Assembly: GCA_017309275.1 (NCBI GenBank)
Contig: JAFKLT010000093.1
Location: 1-47,100, forward strand
DNA: 47,100 nucleotides
Direction: 5' to 3'
Source: Sphingomonadales bacterium
GTDB lineage: Bacteria; Pseudomonadota; Alphaproteobacteria; Sphingomonadales; Sphingomonadaceae
The notes beneath the pieces were generated by a model. The model did no database searches and had not been told where the DNA came from. It saw nothing but the letters and a program-made list of their open reading frames with translations. A program made the position numbers and the translations under genes. Shown here piece by piece: positions 13,985 to 23,649 of this stretch; the stretch's first letter is position 1, and each line of letters begins with the position of its first letter.

Positions 13985-14581
13985 ATGAATGAAAAAGCAT
14001 CCGGGAGCGAACGCGAAAAGCGAACGCTCCAGATCGTTCTCGTCCTGAACGCGGCTATCGCGATCGCCTTCCTCGTGACCGGCGGGCTCGGCGATTCGAG
14101 CGCGCTCATCGCCAATGGGCTCGACAATCTGTCCGACGCCGCGGTCTATGCCTTGAGCCTCGTTGCGCTCAGCCACGGCCTGAAATGGAAAACCCGTGCT
14201 GCCACGGCATCGGGCGTCATGCTGCTGGTCTTCGCGGCCGGCGTCCTGTTCGATGTGGGACGCCGCTATTTCGAAGGCAGCGAACCGATCGGTCCGACGA
14301 TGATGATCATGTCGGCGGTCGCTGCGGTGGTGAACTATGCTTGCCTGAAGCTCTTGCAACGCATTCAGGATCCGGACGTCAACCTCAGAGCCGCGACAAC
14401 CTTCAGCTACAACGACTTCATCTCGAACGGCGGCATCCTGATCGCGGGTGTCCTCGTCTGGTGGCTCGGTACGAACTGGCCGGACCTTCTGGTTGGATTT
14501 GCGACTGCGCTGATCGCTATCAAGGGCGGGATCGAAATCCTCCGCGACGCCCGCCAAGAGACCAAACAGCAGAGAGGCTAG
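13985..14581 (+). CDS. Short cation transporter (cation diffusion facilitator type)
   Basis: 198 aa from the ATG at 13985 (GAGGA site about 9 nt upstream). Five to six membrane segments are visible and there is no C-terminal cytoplasmic domain, so it is much shorter than CzcD (about 310 aa). TM2 carries NGLDNLSDA, giving Asp47 and Asp51. TM5 has SYNDFISNGG, where the usual HxxxD reads Asp144-xxx-Asn148. The zinc site is therefore altered. It lies 117 bp after czcA and is probably the last gene of that operon. It likely moves a divalent cation, but the altered site leaves substrate and activity uncertain. Confidence 0.8.
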   Translation: MNEKASGSEREKRTLQIVLVLNAAIAIAFLVTGGLGDSSALIANGLDNLSDAAVYALSLVALSHGLKWKTRAATASGVMLLVFAAGVLFDVGRRYFEGSEPIGPTMMIMSAVAAVVNYACLKLLQRIQDPDVNLRAATTFSYNDFISNGGILIAGVLVWWLGTNWPDLLVGFATALIAIKGGIEILRDARQETKQQRG

Positions 14582-14598
14582 AGCATGTGAGGCGTCTC

Positions 14599-14646
14599 GG
14601 ATCGGCGGATTAATGTTCGAACCTCTGCGAACAACGTCGCCGATCC
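14599..14646 (+). terminator. Two-tier hairpin after the czc/CDF operon
   Basis: The outer arms GGATCGGCG (14599-14607) and CGCCGATCC (14638-14646) are a perfect 9-bp match. Inner arms GTTCG (14615-14619) and CGAAC (14628-14632) nest inside. It begins 18 bp after the CDF stop codon. There is no following T-run, so it may be a processing or pausing hairpin rather than a classical intrinsic terminator. Confidence 0.5.
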
Positions 14647-14681
14647 TGCCCTAGAGGCACCCGACAGCTCGCTCTCATCAT

Positions 14682-14754
14682 ATTACGTCCTTATTACGCG
14701 AGGCAAAAATCGAGCCCGCGTAACGACGCATATTACGCCGCCATTCGGCGTAAA
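14682..14754. repeat. ATTACG motif cluster next to the attachment site
   Basis: ATTACG occurs at 14682-14687, 14693-14698 and 14732-14737. Related CGTAAC and CGTAAA lie at 14719 and 14749 in the opposite sense. The last pair forms a perfect 8-bp dyad, TTACGCCG (14733-14740) and CGGCGTAA (14746-14753). The cluster sits 25-95 bp from the tRNA-Gly fragment, where arm-type integrase or excisionase sites would be expected. Function is inferred. Confidence 0.4.
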
Positions 14755-14776
14755 TGTCGGAAATTGTTAGGAAAAC

Positions 14777-14821
14777 TGGAGCGGGCGAAGGGATTCGAAC
14801 CCTCGACCCCAACCTTGGCAA
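14777..14821 (-). other. 3' half of a tRNA-Gly(GCC) gene: attachment-site (att) scar
   Basis: Read on the minus strand from 14821, this is TTGCCAA (anticodon loop with GCC), GGTTG, GGGTC, a T-arm GAGGG-TTCGAAT-CCCTT, the acceptor strand CGCCCGC, T and CCA. It matches the 3' part of a bacterial tRNA-Gly(GCC). Beyond 14821 the pairing strand of the anticodon stem is absent, so this is not a functional tRNA. Such 3' fragments are the crossover product of tRNA-targeting tyrosine integrases. The island side should be the 5' side, that is rightward, where the integrase lies. Confidence 0.85.
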
Positions 14822-14998
14822 CTTGACCTTCAAACTTTTCTATCGTTTCCGAAACTACTCTATCTTCTTATTTTGCTAGTTTTCTTGCGCTTCTCTTTCA
14901 CCTGCTATATCCTGCAATTGCCTCCGGTTTCCACCAAACGGGAGACATTTTGGAGACACTGGCGATTTTCGAAGTCGTGTCTCCAGCAGGAGTTTTGT

Positions 14999-16267
14999 AT
15001 GCCGACCGCAAAGCTGACAAAGCGGGCCATAGACGCCCTCGTTCCGCCAGAAACCAAGCACCTCATTCTATGGGATTCAGAGGTGAAGGGCTTCGGCCTG
15101 AGGATCATGGCGTCTGGGCTGAAGACCTTCGTCGTCCAGTATCGAAACGCCGAAGGCACCAAGCGGCGCATGAACCTTGGCCGATTTGGCGTTCTAACCG
15201 TCGATCAAGCCCGCGATTTGGCGAAGTTGAAGCTCGCCGAAGTCATTGTCGGAGAAGATCCTGCCGACAAAGTTCGGCAGGATCGCAAAGGCATGACCGT
15301 TGCGGAGATGTGCGATTGGTATCTGGTGGAGGCGCGCGCGGGCAATATCCTCGGCCGCAAGAATCTTCCGATCAAGGAATCGTCGCTCGGGATGGATGAG
15401 AGCCGCATTCGCACGCACATCGCGCCCCTGCTCGGCAATCGAATCGTCAAACATCTGAAAATCGCCGACGTCGAGCAGATGCAGACAGACGTGAAGAATG
15501 GGAAGACCGCCAAGCCTCGAACCGGAGGCCGGGGCGGCATGGCTACCGGCGGACCCGGCGTCGCAGGGCGGTGCGTCGGCACGCTGCAGGCCATCATCGG
15601 ACATGCGAAGCATAAGGGGCTGCTCGAAACGCATCCGACAGAGGGGGCGAGGAAGCTTGCCAGCAAGAAGAAGACGCGCCGGCTGAGCATTGCCGAAATA
15701 GAGATGCTCGGAAAAGCGATCGCCTACGCCAAGGCTATTGGGGAAAACCCTGTCGCGCTTGGCGTGCTGCGCACATTACTGCTCACAGGCTATCGGCGCC
15801 AAGAAGGTCAGGCGATGCGCCGCAGCTGGCTACATGCCGAGCGCGGCTACGTCGCCTTTCCCGATACGAAGGGCGGCGCACAGATCCGGGCGATCGGACC
15901 CGCCGCCGTTCGTGGGCTCGAAGACCAGACAGAGATAGCGGGTAATCCGCATCTGTTTCCGTCCGCTGTTGGGAATGGTCCGTACACCGCGGTCAGCGAC
16001 TGCTTGCGGCGCGTGTGCAATTTGGCTGGAATAAAAGGTGTGACGCCTCATACGCTTCGCCATACGTTCGGAAGCGTCGCCGGAGACCTGGGATTTTCGG
16101 AGCTCACGATCCGTGCGATGCTCGGGCATGCTTCGCAGAATGTAACGCAAGACTATGTCCATATCGACGAAGCACTGAAACTGGCCGTCCGGCGCACCTC
16201 GGACGAAATCGAGCGACTGCTTGCCCTCGGCGCTGCGAAGCTGGAGACGATGCGCCACGCTGCATGA
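14999..16267 (+). CDS. int: Tyrosine-type site-specific integrase (P4/DUF4102 family)
   Basis: 422 aa from the ATG at 14999, chosen because AGGAG lies 6 nt upstream and MPTAKLTKRAIDALVPP is the usual start of the DUF4102 arm-binding domain. The open frame begins 126 bp earlier without coding character. The catalytic set is visible: Arg266 (LLLTGYRRQEG), His351 and Arg354 (HTLRHTF), His377 (LGHASQ) and nucleophile Tyr386 (QDYVHID). The gene reads away from the tRNA-Gly fragment. It would integrate or excise the element at tRNA-Gly. No excisionase gene is evident nearby. Confidence 0.95.
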   Translation: MPTAKLTKRAIDALVPPETKHLILWDSEVKGFGLRIMASGLKTFVVQYRNAEGTKRRMNLGRFGVLTVDQARDLAKLKLAEVIVGEDPADKVRQDRKGMTVAEMCDWYLVEARAGNILGRKNLPIKESSLGMDESRIRTHIAPLLGNRIVKHLKIADVEQMQTDVKNGKTAKPRTGGRGGMATGGPGVAGRCVGTLQAIIGHAKHKGLLETHPTEGARKLASKKKTRRLSIAEIEMLGKAIAYAKAIGENPVALGVLRTLLLTGYRRQEGQAMRRSWLHAERGYVAFPDTKGGAQIRAIGPAAVRGLEDQTEIAGNPHLFPSAVGNGPYTAVSDCLRRVCNLAGIKGVTPHTLRHTFGSVAGDLGFSELTIRAMLGHASQNVTQDYVHIDEALKLAVRRTSDEIERLLALGAAKLETMRHAA

Positions 16268-16294
16268 TCGGCAGAGACCAGGGAACGTTCGGTG

Positions 16295-16720
16295 TTAAGC
16301 TAGACGGCGTCCGGTCGTGCGCACCGTTGCGCAGGCGGGCGTACCGTCTTTGCCAGTGCCATTGACCGAAATCTCGATCCGGTGCCCACCCTTTGCTGCA
16401 GCATCGAGCAGCTGCTGATCGATATCGTGGATGTCGATCTTCATTCGCCGGGTCCAGGGCGACGCCGGGTCGCCGGCCGCTTGCCCGACACGAATATAGA
16501 CAAACCGGCGCTCGGGACCTTCGCGCCGCACCTGGTCGCCGAAGAATTTCGGGCCGGGGCCGACGCGGATGACAAAATCGAACGGAAGCGCCTCGCCAGT
16601 CTTCGAGTATTTCGGATCGAGCGGACGGTCGTCCTTGGCTTGCAAGCTGTGGAGAACGCCCACCACCGGCTGTTCGATGACGATCCGCATGGGGATTTCG
16701 ATCTGACTTTCGCGTGCCAT
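16295..16720 (-). CDS. DUF5990 family protein
   Basis: 141 aa from the ATG at 16720; a TTG two codons upstream is possible. The pattern fits DUF5990: an IPMRIVIEQPVVGVLHSLQ start, LPFDFVIRVGP, RRFVYIRVGQAAGD, WTRRMKIDIHDID and a GTGKDGTPACATV end. The family's function is unknown and there is no signal peptide. It is divergent from arsR and shares its 100-bp upstream region, including an ArsR-like operator at 16768-16783, so arsenite control is possible. It ends 27 bp from the convergent integrase gene. Confidence 0.75.
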   Translation of the reverse strand: MARESQIEIPMRIVIEQPVVGVLHSLQAKDDRPLDPKYSKTGEALPFDFVIRVGPGPKFFGDQVRREGPERRFVYIRVGQAAGDPASPWTRRMKIDIHDIDQQLLDAAAKGGHRIEISVNGTGKDGTPACATVRTTGRRLA

Positions 16721-16767
16721 CTGCAATCTATAGCCTGATTGGCGGATCGCTCAAATTGCGCTGGTCC

Positions 16768-16821
16768 ATCGGATATTCCCGATAGAATTTGACGAATGCC
16801 TATTCATCGGATAATCCCGAT
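16768..16821 (+). promoter_or_regulatory. arsR promoter with two tandem 16-bp operators
   Basis: Two near-identical dyads, ATCGGATATTCCCGAT (16768-16783) and ATCGGATAATCCCGAT (16806-16821), differ at one base and are spaced 38 bp apart. Between them is TTGACG (16789-16794); 17 bp on, TAATCC (16812-16817) lies inside the second dyad. Transcription would start near 16824, the arsR ATG itself, which suggests a leaderless message. Bound ArsR would cover the -10. The dyads are seen directly; promoter function is inferred. Confidence 0.75.
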
Positions 16822-16823
16822 GC

Positions 16824-17153
16824 ATGAATATGGATTTGGCACTACCCGCCCTTGCCGCGCTGGCGCACCCGACACGCCTCGAAGCCTTTCGCCTTCTTGT
16901 CCGGCACGAGCCCGAGGGACTTTCGACCGGTAAGCTCGTCGAAGCATCCGGTCTGTCTCAAAGCACCTTCTCGACCCATCTCGCGGTGCTGGCGAAAGCG
17001 GGCCTCGTGCGATCGGAGAAAGATGGGCGCCAGATCATTCAACGCGCCCATATTGACACGTTGCGCGACCTGATGCTCTTTCTTGCCAAAGACTGCTGCC
17101 AAGGCCGGGCGGAACTCTGCGAGCCGCTGCTCGCCGAACTCGCCTGCTGCTGA
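16824..17153 (+). CDS. arsR: ArsR/SmtB-family arsenic-responsive repressor
   Basis: 109 aa winged-helix repressor. The recognition helix region is LVEASGLSQSTFSTHLAVLAKAGLV (about residues 39-63). The C-terminus carries Cys91-Cys92, Cys99 and Cys108-Cys109. The CC-x6-C arrangement resembles the As(III) site of Acidithiobacillus ferrooxidans ArsR rather than the CVC site of plasmid R773 ArsR. It starts directly after the second operator, without a ribosome site. It precedes arsC by 14 bp and should repress its own promoter until arsenite or antimonite binds. Confidence 0.92.
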   Translation: MNMDLALPALAALAHPTRLEAFRLLVRHEPEGLSTGKLVEASGLSQSTFSTHLAVLAKAGLVRSEKDGRQIIQRAHIDTLRDLMLFLAKDCCQGRAELCEPLLAELACC

Positions 17154-17167
17154 GGGAGACTGGCTCC

Positions 17168-17608
17168 ATGACCGACATCATCATCTACCATAATCCCGAA
17201 TGCGGGACGTCGCGCAACACGCTCGCGCTGATCCACAACGCTGGCATCGAGCCGCATGTCATAGAGTATCTGAAGACGCCGCCGGCGCGAGCCCTGCTCG
17301 AACAATTGATCGAGCGCGCCGGCATCACCGCGCGCGACTTGCTCCGCGAAAAGGGCACACCTTATGCCGAGCTGGGCCTCGGTGACCGGGCCCTTACCGA
17401 CGAAACGCTGATCGACGCGATGATAGAGCATCCAATCCTCATCAACCGGCCCTTGGTCGTCTCGCCGCTCGGCGTGAAGCTTTGCCGCCCCTCCGAAGAA
17501 GTGCTCGCCCTCATCCCGGCGCGCCAGCGCGGCGCCTTCGCGAAGGAAGACGGCGAACAGGTTGTCCGCCGTCAGCACCAATGGCACAGATTTGAGGTTG
17601 TGATTTAA
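17168..17608 (+). CDS. arsC: Arsenate reductase ArsC, 3' end replaced by an IS
   Basis: Glutaredoxin-linked ArsC (Spx/ArsC fold) that reduces arsenate to arsenite. The catalytic motif is HNPECGTSRNTL with Cys12. Family Arg positions occur in INRPLVVSPLGVKLCRPSE, and the near-terminal GAFAKEDGEQV is present. The IS left end begins at 17563, inside codon 132. The last 15 residues (RRQHQWHRF...) and the stop are IS-encoded, so about 8-10 native residues are lost. The core is intact and activity is possible. No arsenite exporter (ArsB/Acr3) follows, so the operon was probably cut short. Confidence 0.88.
   Translation: MTDIIIYHNPECGTSRNTLALIHNAGIEPHVIEYLKTPPARALLEQLIERAGITARDLLREKGTPYAELGLGDRALTDETLIDAMIEHPILINRPLVVSPLGVKLCRPSEEVLALIPARQRGAFAKEDGEQVVRRQHQWHRFEVVI
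17563..17588 (+). repeat. IS left terminal inverted repeat
   Basis: Begins TGTCCGCCGTCAGCAC and pairs with 19060-19085, with 20 of 26 matching. The matching blocks are TGTCCG, CGTCAG, AC and GGCACA. Confidence 0.8.
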
Positions 17609-17665
17609 GGAGGATCTGGGCTTCGTCGTAGTGACGAAGGAACGAAGATGAAGCCCAGATCCTCC
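17609..17665 (+). promoter_or_regulatory. Long inverted repeat over the transposase start
   Basis: 16-bp perfect arms at 17609-17624 (GGAGGATCTGGGCTTC) and 17650-17665 (GAAGCCCAGATCCTCC). The orfA ATG (17648-17650) abuts the right arm. A competing smaller hairpin, CTTCGTC / GACGAAG (17621-17639), uses the left arm's end. In RNA made by read-through from arsC the long stem would mask the start codon. IS elements are known to limit transposase made from outside promoters in this way; its use here is inferred. Confidence 0.65.
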
Positions 17666-18034
17666 AATGTAAAATCGCCCGCCAAGGCCCCAGCAGAGCG
17701 GGTAGTGAAGGACATCCGCCGACAGACCCGGCGCCACTTTTCGGCCGAGGACAAGATCCGCATCGTGCTGGATGGCCTGCGCGGGGAAGACAGCATCGCC
17801 GAGCTATGCCGCAAGGAAGGCATTGCCCAGAGCCTGTATTACACCTGGTCGAAGGAGTTCATGGAAGCTGGCAAGCGCCGCCTGGCCGGCGACACCGCCC
17901 GTGCCGCGACCACCGGAGAGGTCCAGGACCTGCGCCGCGAAGCCCGGGCCCTGAAGGAATGCGTGGCCGATCTGACACTGGAAAACCGTCTGCTCAAAAA
18001 AAGCATGGTCGCGGATGGGGGCAACGACGAATGA
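17648..18034 (+). CDS. IS3-family transposase OrfA
   Basis: 128 aa. An HTH_Tnp_1 domain is visible in RRHFSAEDKIRIVLDGLRGE and ELCRKEGIAQSLYYTWSKEF. A Leu-rich helix lies near the end (LTLENRLLKKSM). It binds the terminal repeats. Its stop overlaps the orfB start (ATGA at 18031-18034), so OrfB is coupled by re-initiation rather than by the A-rich frameshift signal of many IS3 members. Confidence 0.9.
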   Translation: MKPRSSNVKSPAKAPAERVVKDIRRQTRRHFSAEDKIRIVLDGLRGEDSIAELCRKEGIAQSLYYTWSKEFMEAGKRRLAGDTARAATTGEVQDLRREARALKECVADLTLENRLLKKSMVADGGNDE

Positions 18035-19011
18035 GATATCCCGCATCCGAGAAGCTCGAGATCATCAGAACCGTCGAGCAGTCGCACCTGTCGGCCAAGC
18101 GCACGCTGGACCAACTCGGCATCCCTCGTCGGACATTCTACCGCTGGTATGATCGCTACCTCGAAGGCGGGCCGGAGGCGTTGGAAGATCGGCCATCGGC
18201 GCCGAGCCGGGTGTGGAACCGCATCCCGGCGGGCATCCACGACCAGATCATCGAGCTGGCGCTGGAACAGTCTGAGCTGAGCCCCCGGGAACTGGCCGTG
18301 CGCTTCACCGAAGGGCAGCGCTACTTCGTGTCGGAATCCACGGTTTACCGCCTGTTGAAGGCCCACGACCTGATCACCAGCCCGGCCTATGTCGTGATCA
18401 AGGCTGCCGATCAGTTCCACACGAAAACCACGCGGCCGAACGAGATGTGGCAGACCGACTTCACCTACTTCAAGATCATCGGGTGGGGCTGGATGTATCT
18501 GTCGACCGTGCTCGACGACTTCTCACGCTACATCATCGCCTGGAAGCTGTGCACCAACATGCGAGCCGAGGACGTCACCGACACGCTGGACCTCGCCCTG
18601 GCGGCTTCTGGTTGCGACAGCGCCACGGTGCTGCACAAACCCCGGATACTCAGCGATAATGGCCCCAGCTACATCGCGGGTGAGCTGGCGGAATACATCG
18701 AGGCCCGGAAGATGAGCCATGTCCGCGGCGCCCCGTGTCATCCCCAAACCCAGGGCAAGATCGAGCGCTGGCACCAGACCCTGAAAAACCGCATCTTGCT
18801 GGAAAACTACTTCCTGCCCGGCGACCTCGAAGCCCACATCGAGACCTTCGTCGAGCACTACAATCACCAGCGATACCACGAGAGCCTGGCCAACGTGACG
18901 CCTGCCGACGCCTACTTCGGCAGGGCTCCGGCAATCATCAAACTGCGCGAAAGGATCAAGCGACAGACCATCGAACATCGGCGCTTGCAGCACCGCAAGT
19001 TCGCCGCCTAA
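18031..19011 (+). CDS. IS3-family transposase OrfB (DDE integrase)
   Basis: 326 aa from the ATG at 18031. An N-terminal helix-turn-helix (KRTLDQLGIPRRTFYRWYDRY) is followed by the rve-type catalytic core: first Asp in MWQTDFTYF, second Asp in ILSDNGPSY, and Glu in TQGKIERWHQTLK. The length and DD(35)E spacing look intact, so the element may still be active. The longer frame open from 17806 overlaps orfA and is not used. Confidence 0.92.
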   Translation: MRYPASEKLEIIRTVEQSHLSAKRTLDQLGIPRRTFYRWYDRYLEGGPEALEDRPSAPSRVWNRIPAGIHDQIIELALEQSELSPRELAVRFTEGQRYFVSESTVYRLLKAHDLITSPAYVVIKAADQFHTKTTRPNEMWQTDFTYFKIIGWGWMYLSTVLDDFSRYIIAWKLCTNMRAEDVTDTLDLALAASGCDSATVLHKPRILSDNGPSYIAGELAEYIEARKMSHVRGAPCHPQTQGKIERWHQTLKNRILLENYFLPGDLEAHIETFVEHYNHQRYHESLANVTPADAYFGRAPAIIKLRERIKRQTIEHRRLQHRKFAA

Positions 19012-19059
19012 CATCAACCCCCTGACGAGGTCCGCACTCGGCTAATCTACGCCGCGAGT

Positions 19060-19085
19060 TGTGCCGACTGTTCTGACGACGGACA
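19060..19085 (+). repeat. IS right terminal inverted repeat
   Basis: Ends CTGACGACGGACA. Its reverse complement, TGTCCGTCGTCAG, matches the left end at 17563. Confidence 0.8.
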
Positions 19086-19372
19086 CCTATTTAACCGACG
19101 GCCTTCCCTGAGTGGAGCGAGAGCCACATAGACCGTCGCGATCATTTGGCACGGAGCGCCGCCGCGATCGATGCGCGAACAGAAGGAAGCCGCGCCCACG
19201 GTAAGCCGGTGACGGTTAAGGTGGCGCAACACAAGAGGAGTGAGTCCGACAAGGCTGAGGGGAATGTGATTTTTGCGTATATCAGAGAATGACGATCCGA
19301 ATGAAGGCGAGTTGCAATCATGCCGCCTGGTGAAAGGCGGTTGAGCTGGAAATCTGACAGGAGCTTCTGACA
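19086..19372. other. Gap between the IS and the copper ATPase gene
   Basis: 287 bp with no gene I can support. It should hold the ATPase promoter. Small minus-strand frames cross it but show no recognisable domain. The left part does not continue arsC, so it marks the far side of an ancestral junction. CAGGAG at about 19358 is the ribosome site of the ATPase. Confidence 0.5.
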
Positions 19373-21654
<2,282 letters not shown>

Positions 21655-22104
21655 TCCGTGCGGCGCTTCGCACATTGCGTATACGGGCGAGGAACAGCGA
21701 ACAGCATCTCTCGGGCAAGCTCGGTTTGATGAGCGAAACCAAAGTCCCTCTCGGGAATATGCGCGAGGCTCACGAACGCGGGGCGGATCTTCGGGTGTGT
21801 CGAGGGGCGGTTGCTGAGAGGGAAACAAGCGAGCCCAACGACAACTTATGACCCGCTTCGCACCCTCGGCGGGCCATTCCCCAACCGGCTGCCTCGGTCG
21901 CGACCCGCCGGAGAATCTCGGGCATCCGGACCCGGACTGGTCGGTCAGGATCATGAAACGGCCTGACCTCGGACGAGGATCCAGTCGCATGATCCGTGCG
22001 AATACCGGGCCGCTCCAGAGTGGATTCGTAACTTACGTATATTGAAGGGACGGTCGGGACGGCATTGAGGCGATCTAGCTCAAGACAGCTAATGGAGCGC
22101 GATC
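21655..22104. other. Gap before the aldehyde/alcohol dehydrogenase genes
   Basis: 450 bp with no supportable gene. A small hairpin (GTGCG/CGCAC, 21658-21673) follows the ATPase stop. Near the right end GTAACTTACGTATATTG (22028-22044) is a local AT-rich block with a TACGTA core and a TATATT -10-like hexamer, and is probably the promoter of the following genes. GGAG at about 22093 is the ribosome site for the next start. Confidence 0.45.
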
Positions 22105-23625
22105 ATGTTCGAACAGGCCTTCAGCACCATCAATGCCGCGCCGTCCTTCCGGCATCGCTATGACAATTTCATCGGTGGTCGTTGGAGTCCCCCCGCTGCG
22201 GGAGAATATTTCGCCGATACGAGCCCGATCAACGGCGCCCTGATCGCCGAGTTCGCGCTGTCAACACCGGAAGATGTCGAGCGCGCGCTCGATGCGGCGC
22301 ACGCGGCCAAGGATCAGTGGGCCAAGATATCACCAGCCGAGCGTGCGCGGTTGCTCAACCGGATCGCCGACCGGCTGGAAGACAATCTGGAGCTGCTGGC
22401 CTTCGCCGAGACGATCGACAACGGCAAGCCGATCCGCGAGACGCGTACCGCAGACGTGCCTCTGGCGATCGACCACTTCCGCTACTTCGCCGGCTGCATC
22501 CGGGCGGAAGAGGGCGCGATCTCGACGATCGATGCCGACACGATCGCCTATCATTTCCGCGAGCCGCTTGGCGTCGTCGGGCAGATCATCCCGTGGAACT
22601 TCCCGCTGCTCATGGCAGCCTGGAAAATCGCTCCGGCACTTGCCGCGGGCAATTGCACGGTGATCAAACCTGCGTCCCAGACGCCTTTGACATTGCTGAT
22701 GTTCGCAGAGCTCACCGCCGATATTCTGCCGCCTGGCGTGTTCAACGTCGTGACGGGACCTGGACGCACCGTTGGCCAGGCGATCGCCGCCAATCCACGG
22801 ATCGCCAAGGTCTCCTTTACGGGCGAGACGGTCACCGGCAAGCAGATCATGCATGCGGCCGCCGACCATCTCATCCCCCAGACGATGGAACTTGGCGGCA
22901 AGTCGCCCAACATCTTCATGGCCGACGTGCTCGACGAGGAGGACGCCTTCTTCGACAAGGCGCTGGAGGGCTTCACGCTCTTCGCGTTCAACAAAGGCGA
23001 GGTCTGCACCTGTCCCTCGCGCGCGTTGATCCACGAATCGATCTTCGACCGTTTCATCGAGCGCGCCGTGGCGCGTGTCACAGCGATCCGCCAAGGTGAT
23101 CCGCTCGACCCTTCGGTCCAGATCGGCGCCCAGGCATCCGAAGATCAACTCCACAAGATCCTCGGCTATATCGACATCGGAAAAACCGAGGGCGCGCAAT
23201 GCCTGACCGGCGGCGCGCGGGCGCTCCCCGGCGGCGAACTCGATCGGGGCTATTTCGTGCAGCCCACCGTGTTCCTCGGCGAAAATCGGATGCGCATCTT
23301 CCAGGAAGAGATCTTCGGGCCGGTGCTGTCGGTGACCACATTCAAGACAGTCGACGAGGCGATCGCGATCGCCAACGATACCGCCTACGGCCTCGGCGCG
23401 GGCGTCTGGACCCGCAACGGCAACACGGCCTACCGGCTCGGCCGCGCGATCGAGGCCGGGCGGGTCTGGACCAACTGCTACCATCACTATCCCGCACATG
23501 CCGCTTTCGGCGGATATAAGGCGTCGGGTTTCGGACGCGAAAATCACAAGATGATGCTCGACCATTATCAGCAGACCAAGAACCTGCTCGTCTCCTATGA
23601 CGAGCATGCGCTCGGCCTGTTCTGA
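22105..23625 (+). CDS. NAD-dependent aldehyde dehydrogenase (ExaC/AcoD-like)
   Basis: 506 aa, typical for acetaldehyde-type dehydrogenases of the ExaC group. The catalytic Cys lies in [12 protein letters not shown], the general-base Glu in MELGGKSPN, and the NAD-binding segment is [18 protein letters not shown] with SFTGET. It oxidises short aldehydes to acids in the cytoplasm. The ATG at 22105 follows GGAG. It lies 24 bp before adhP, so alcohol to aldehyde to acid oxidation is encoded together. This may also detoxify aldehydes made under metal or oxygen stress; that is inferred. Confidence 0.93.
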   Translation: MFEQAFSTINAAPSFRHRYDNFIGGRWSPPAAGEYFADTSPINGALIAEFALSTPEDVERALDAAHAAKDQWAKISPAERARLLNRIADRLEDNLELLAFAETIDNGKPIRETRTADVPLAIDHFRYFAGCIRAEEGAISTIDADTIAYHFREPLGVVGQIIPWNFPLLMAAWKIAPALAAGNCTVIKPASQTPLTLLMFAELTADILPPGVFNVVTGPGRTVGQAIAANPRIAKVSFTGETVTGKQIMHAAADHLIPQTMELGGKSPNIFMADVLDEEDAFFDKALEGFTLFAFNKGEVCTCPSRALIHESIFDRFIERAVARVTAIRQGDPLDPSVQIGAQASEDQLHKILGYIDIGKTEGAQCLTGGARALPGGELDRGYFVQPTVFLGENRMRIFQEEIFGPVLSVTTFKTVDEAIAIANDTAYGLGAGVWTRNGNTAYRLGRAIEAGRVWTNCYHHYPAHAAFGGYKASGFGRENHKMMLDHYQQTKNLLVSYDEHALGLF

Positions 23626-23649
23626 TCCCTCCCGGAAGGAGAAGCAGAC

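Larger units (their letters stand above)
17563..19085 (+). mobile_element. IS3-family insertion sequence, 1523 bp
   Basis: Bounded by imperfect inverted repeats beginning TGTCCG. The left 26 bp (17563-17588) and the reverse complement of the right 26 bp (19060-19085) agree at 20 positions. It contains orfA and orfB, with a DDE transposase and ATGA coupling. It is inserted in arsC. The flanks (GGT before, CCT after) show no target duplication, and the sequence after the right end is not the rest of arsC. This suggests an adjacent deletion or recombination after insertion. Confidence 0.85.

Noticed and set aside
14777-14850. Complete tRNA gene
   Set aside because: Only the half from the anticodon loop to CCA is present. 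The D-arm, the 5' acceptor strand and the pairing anticodon strand are missing.
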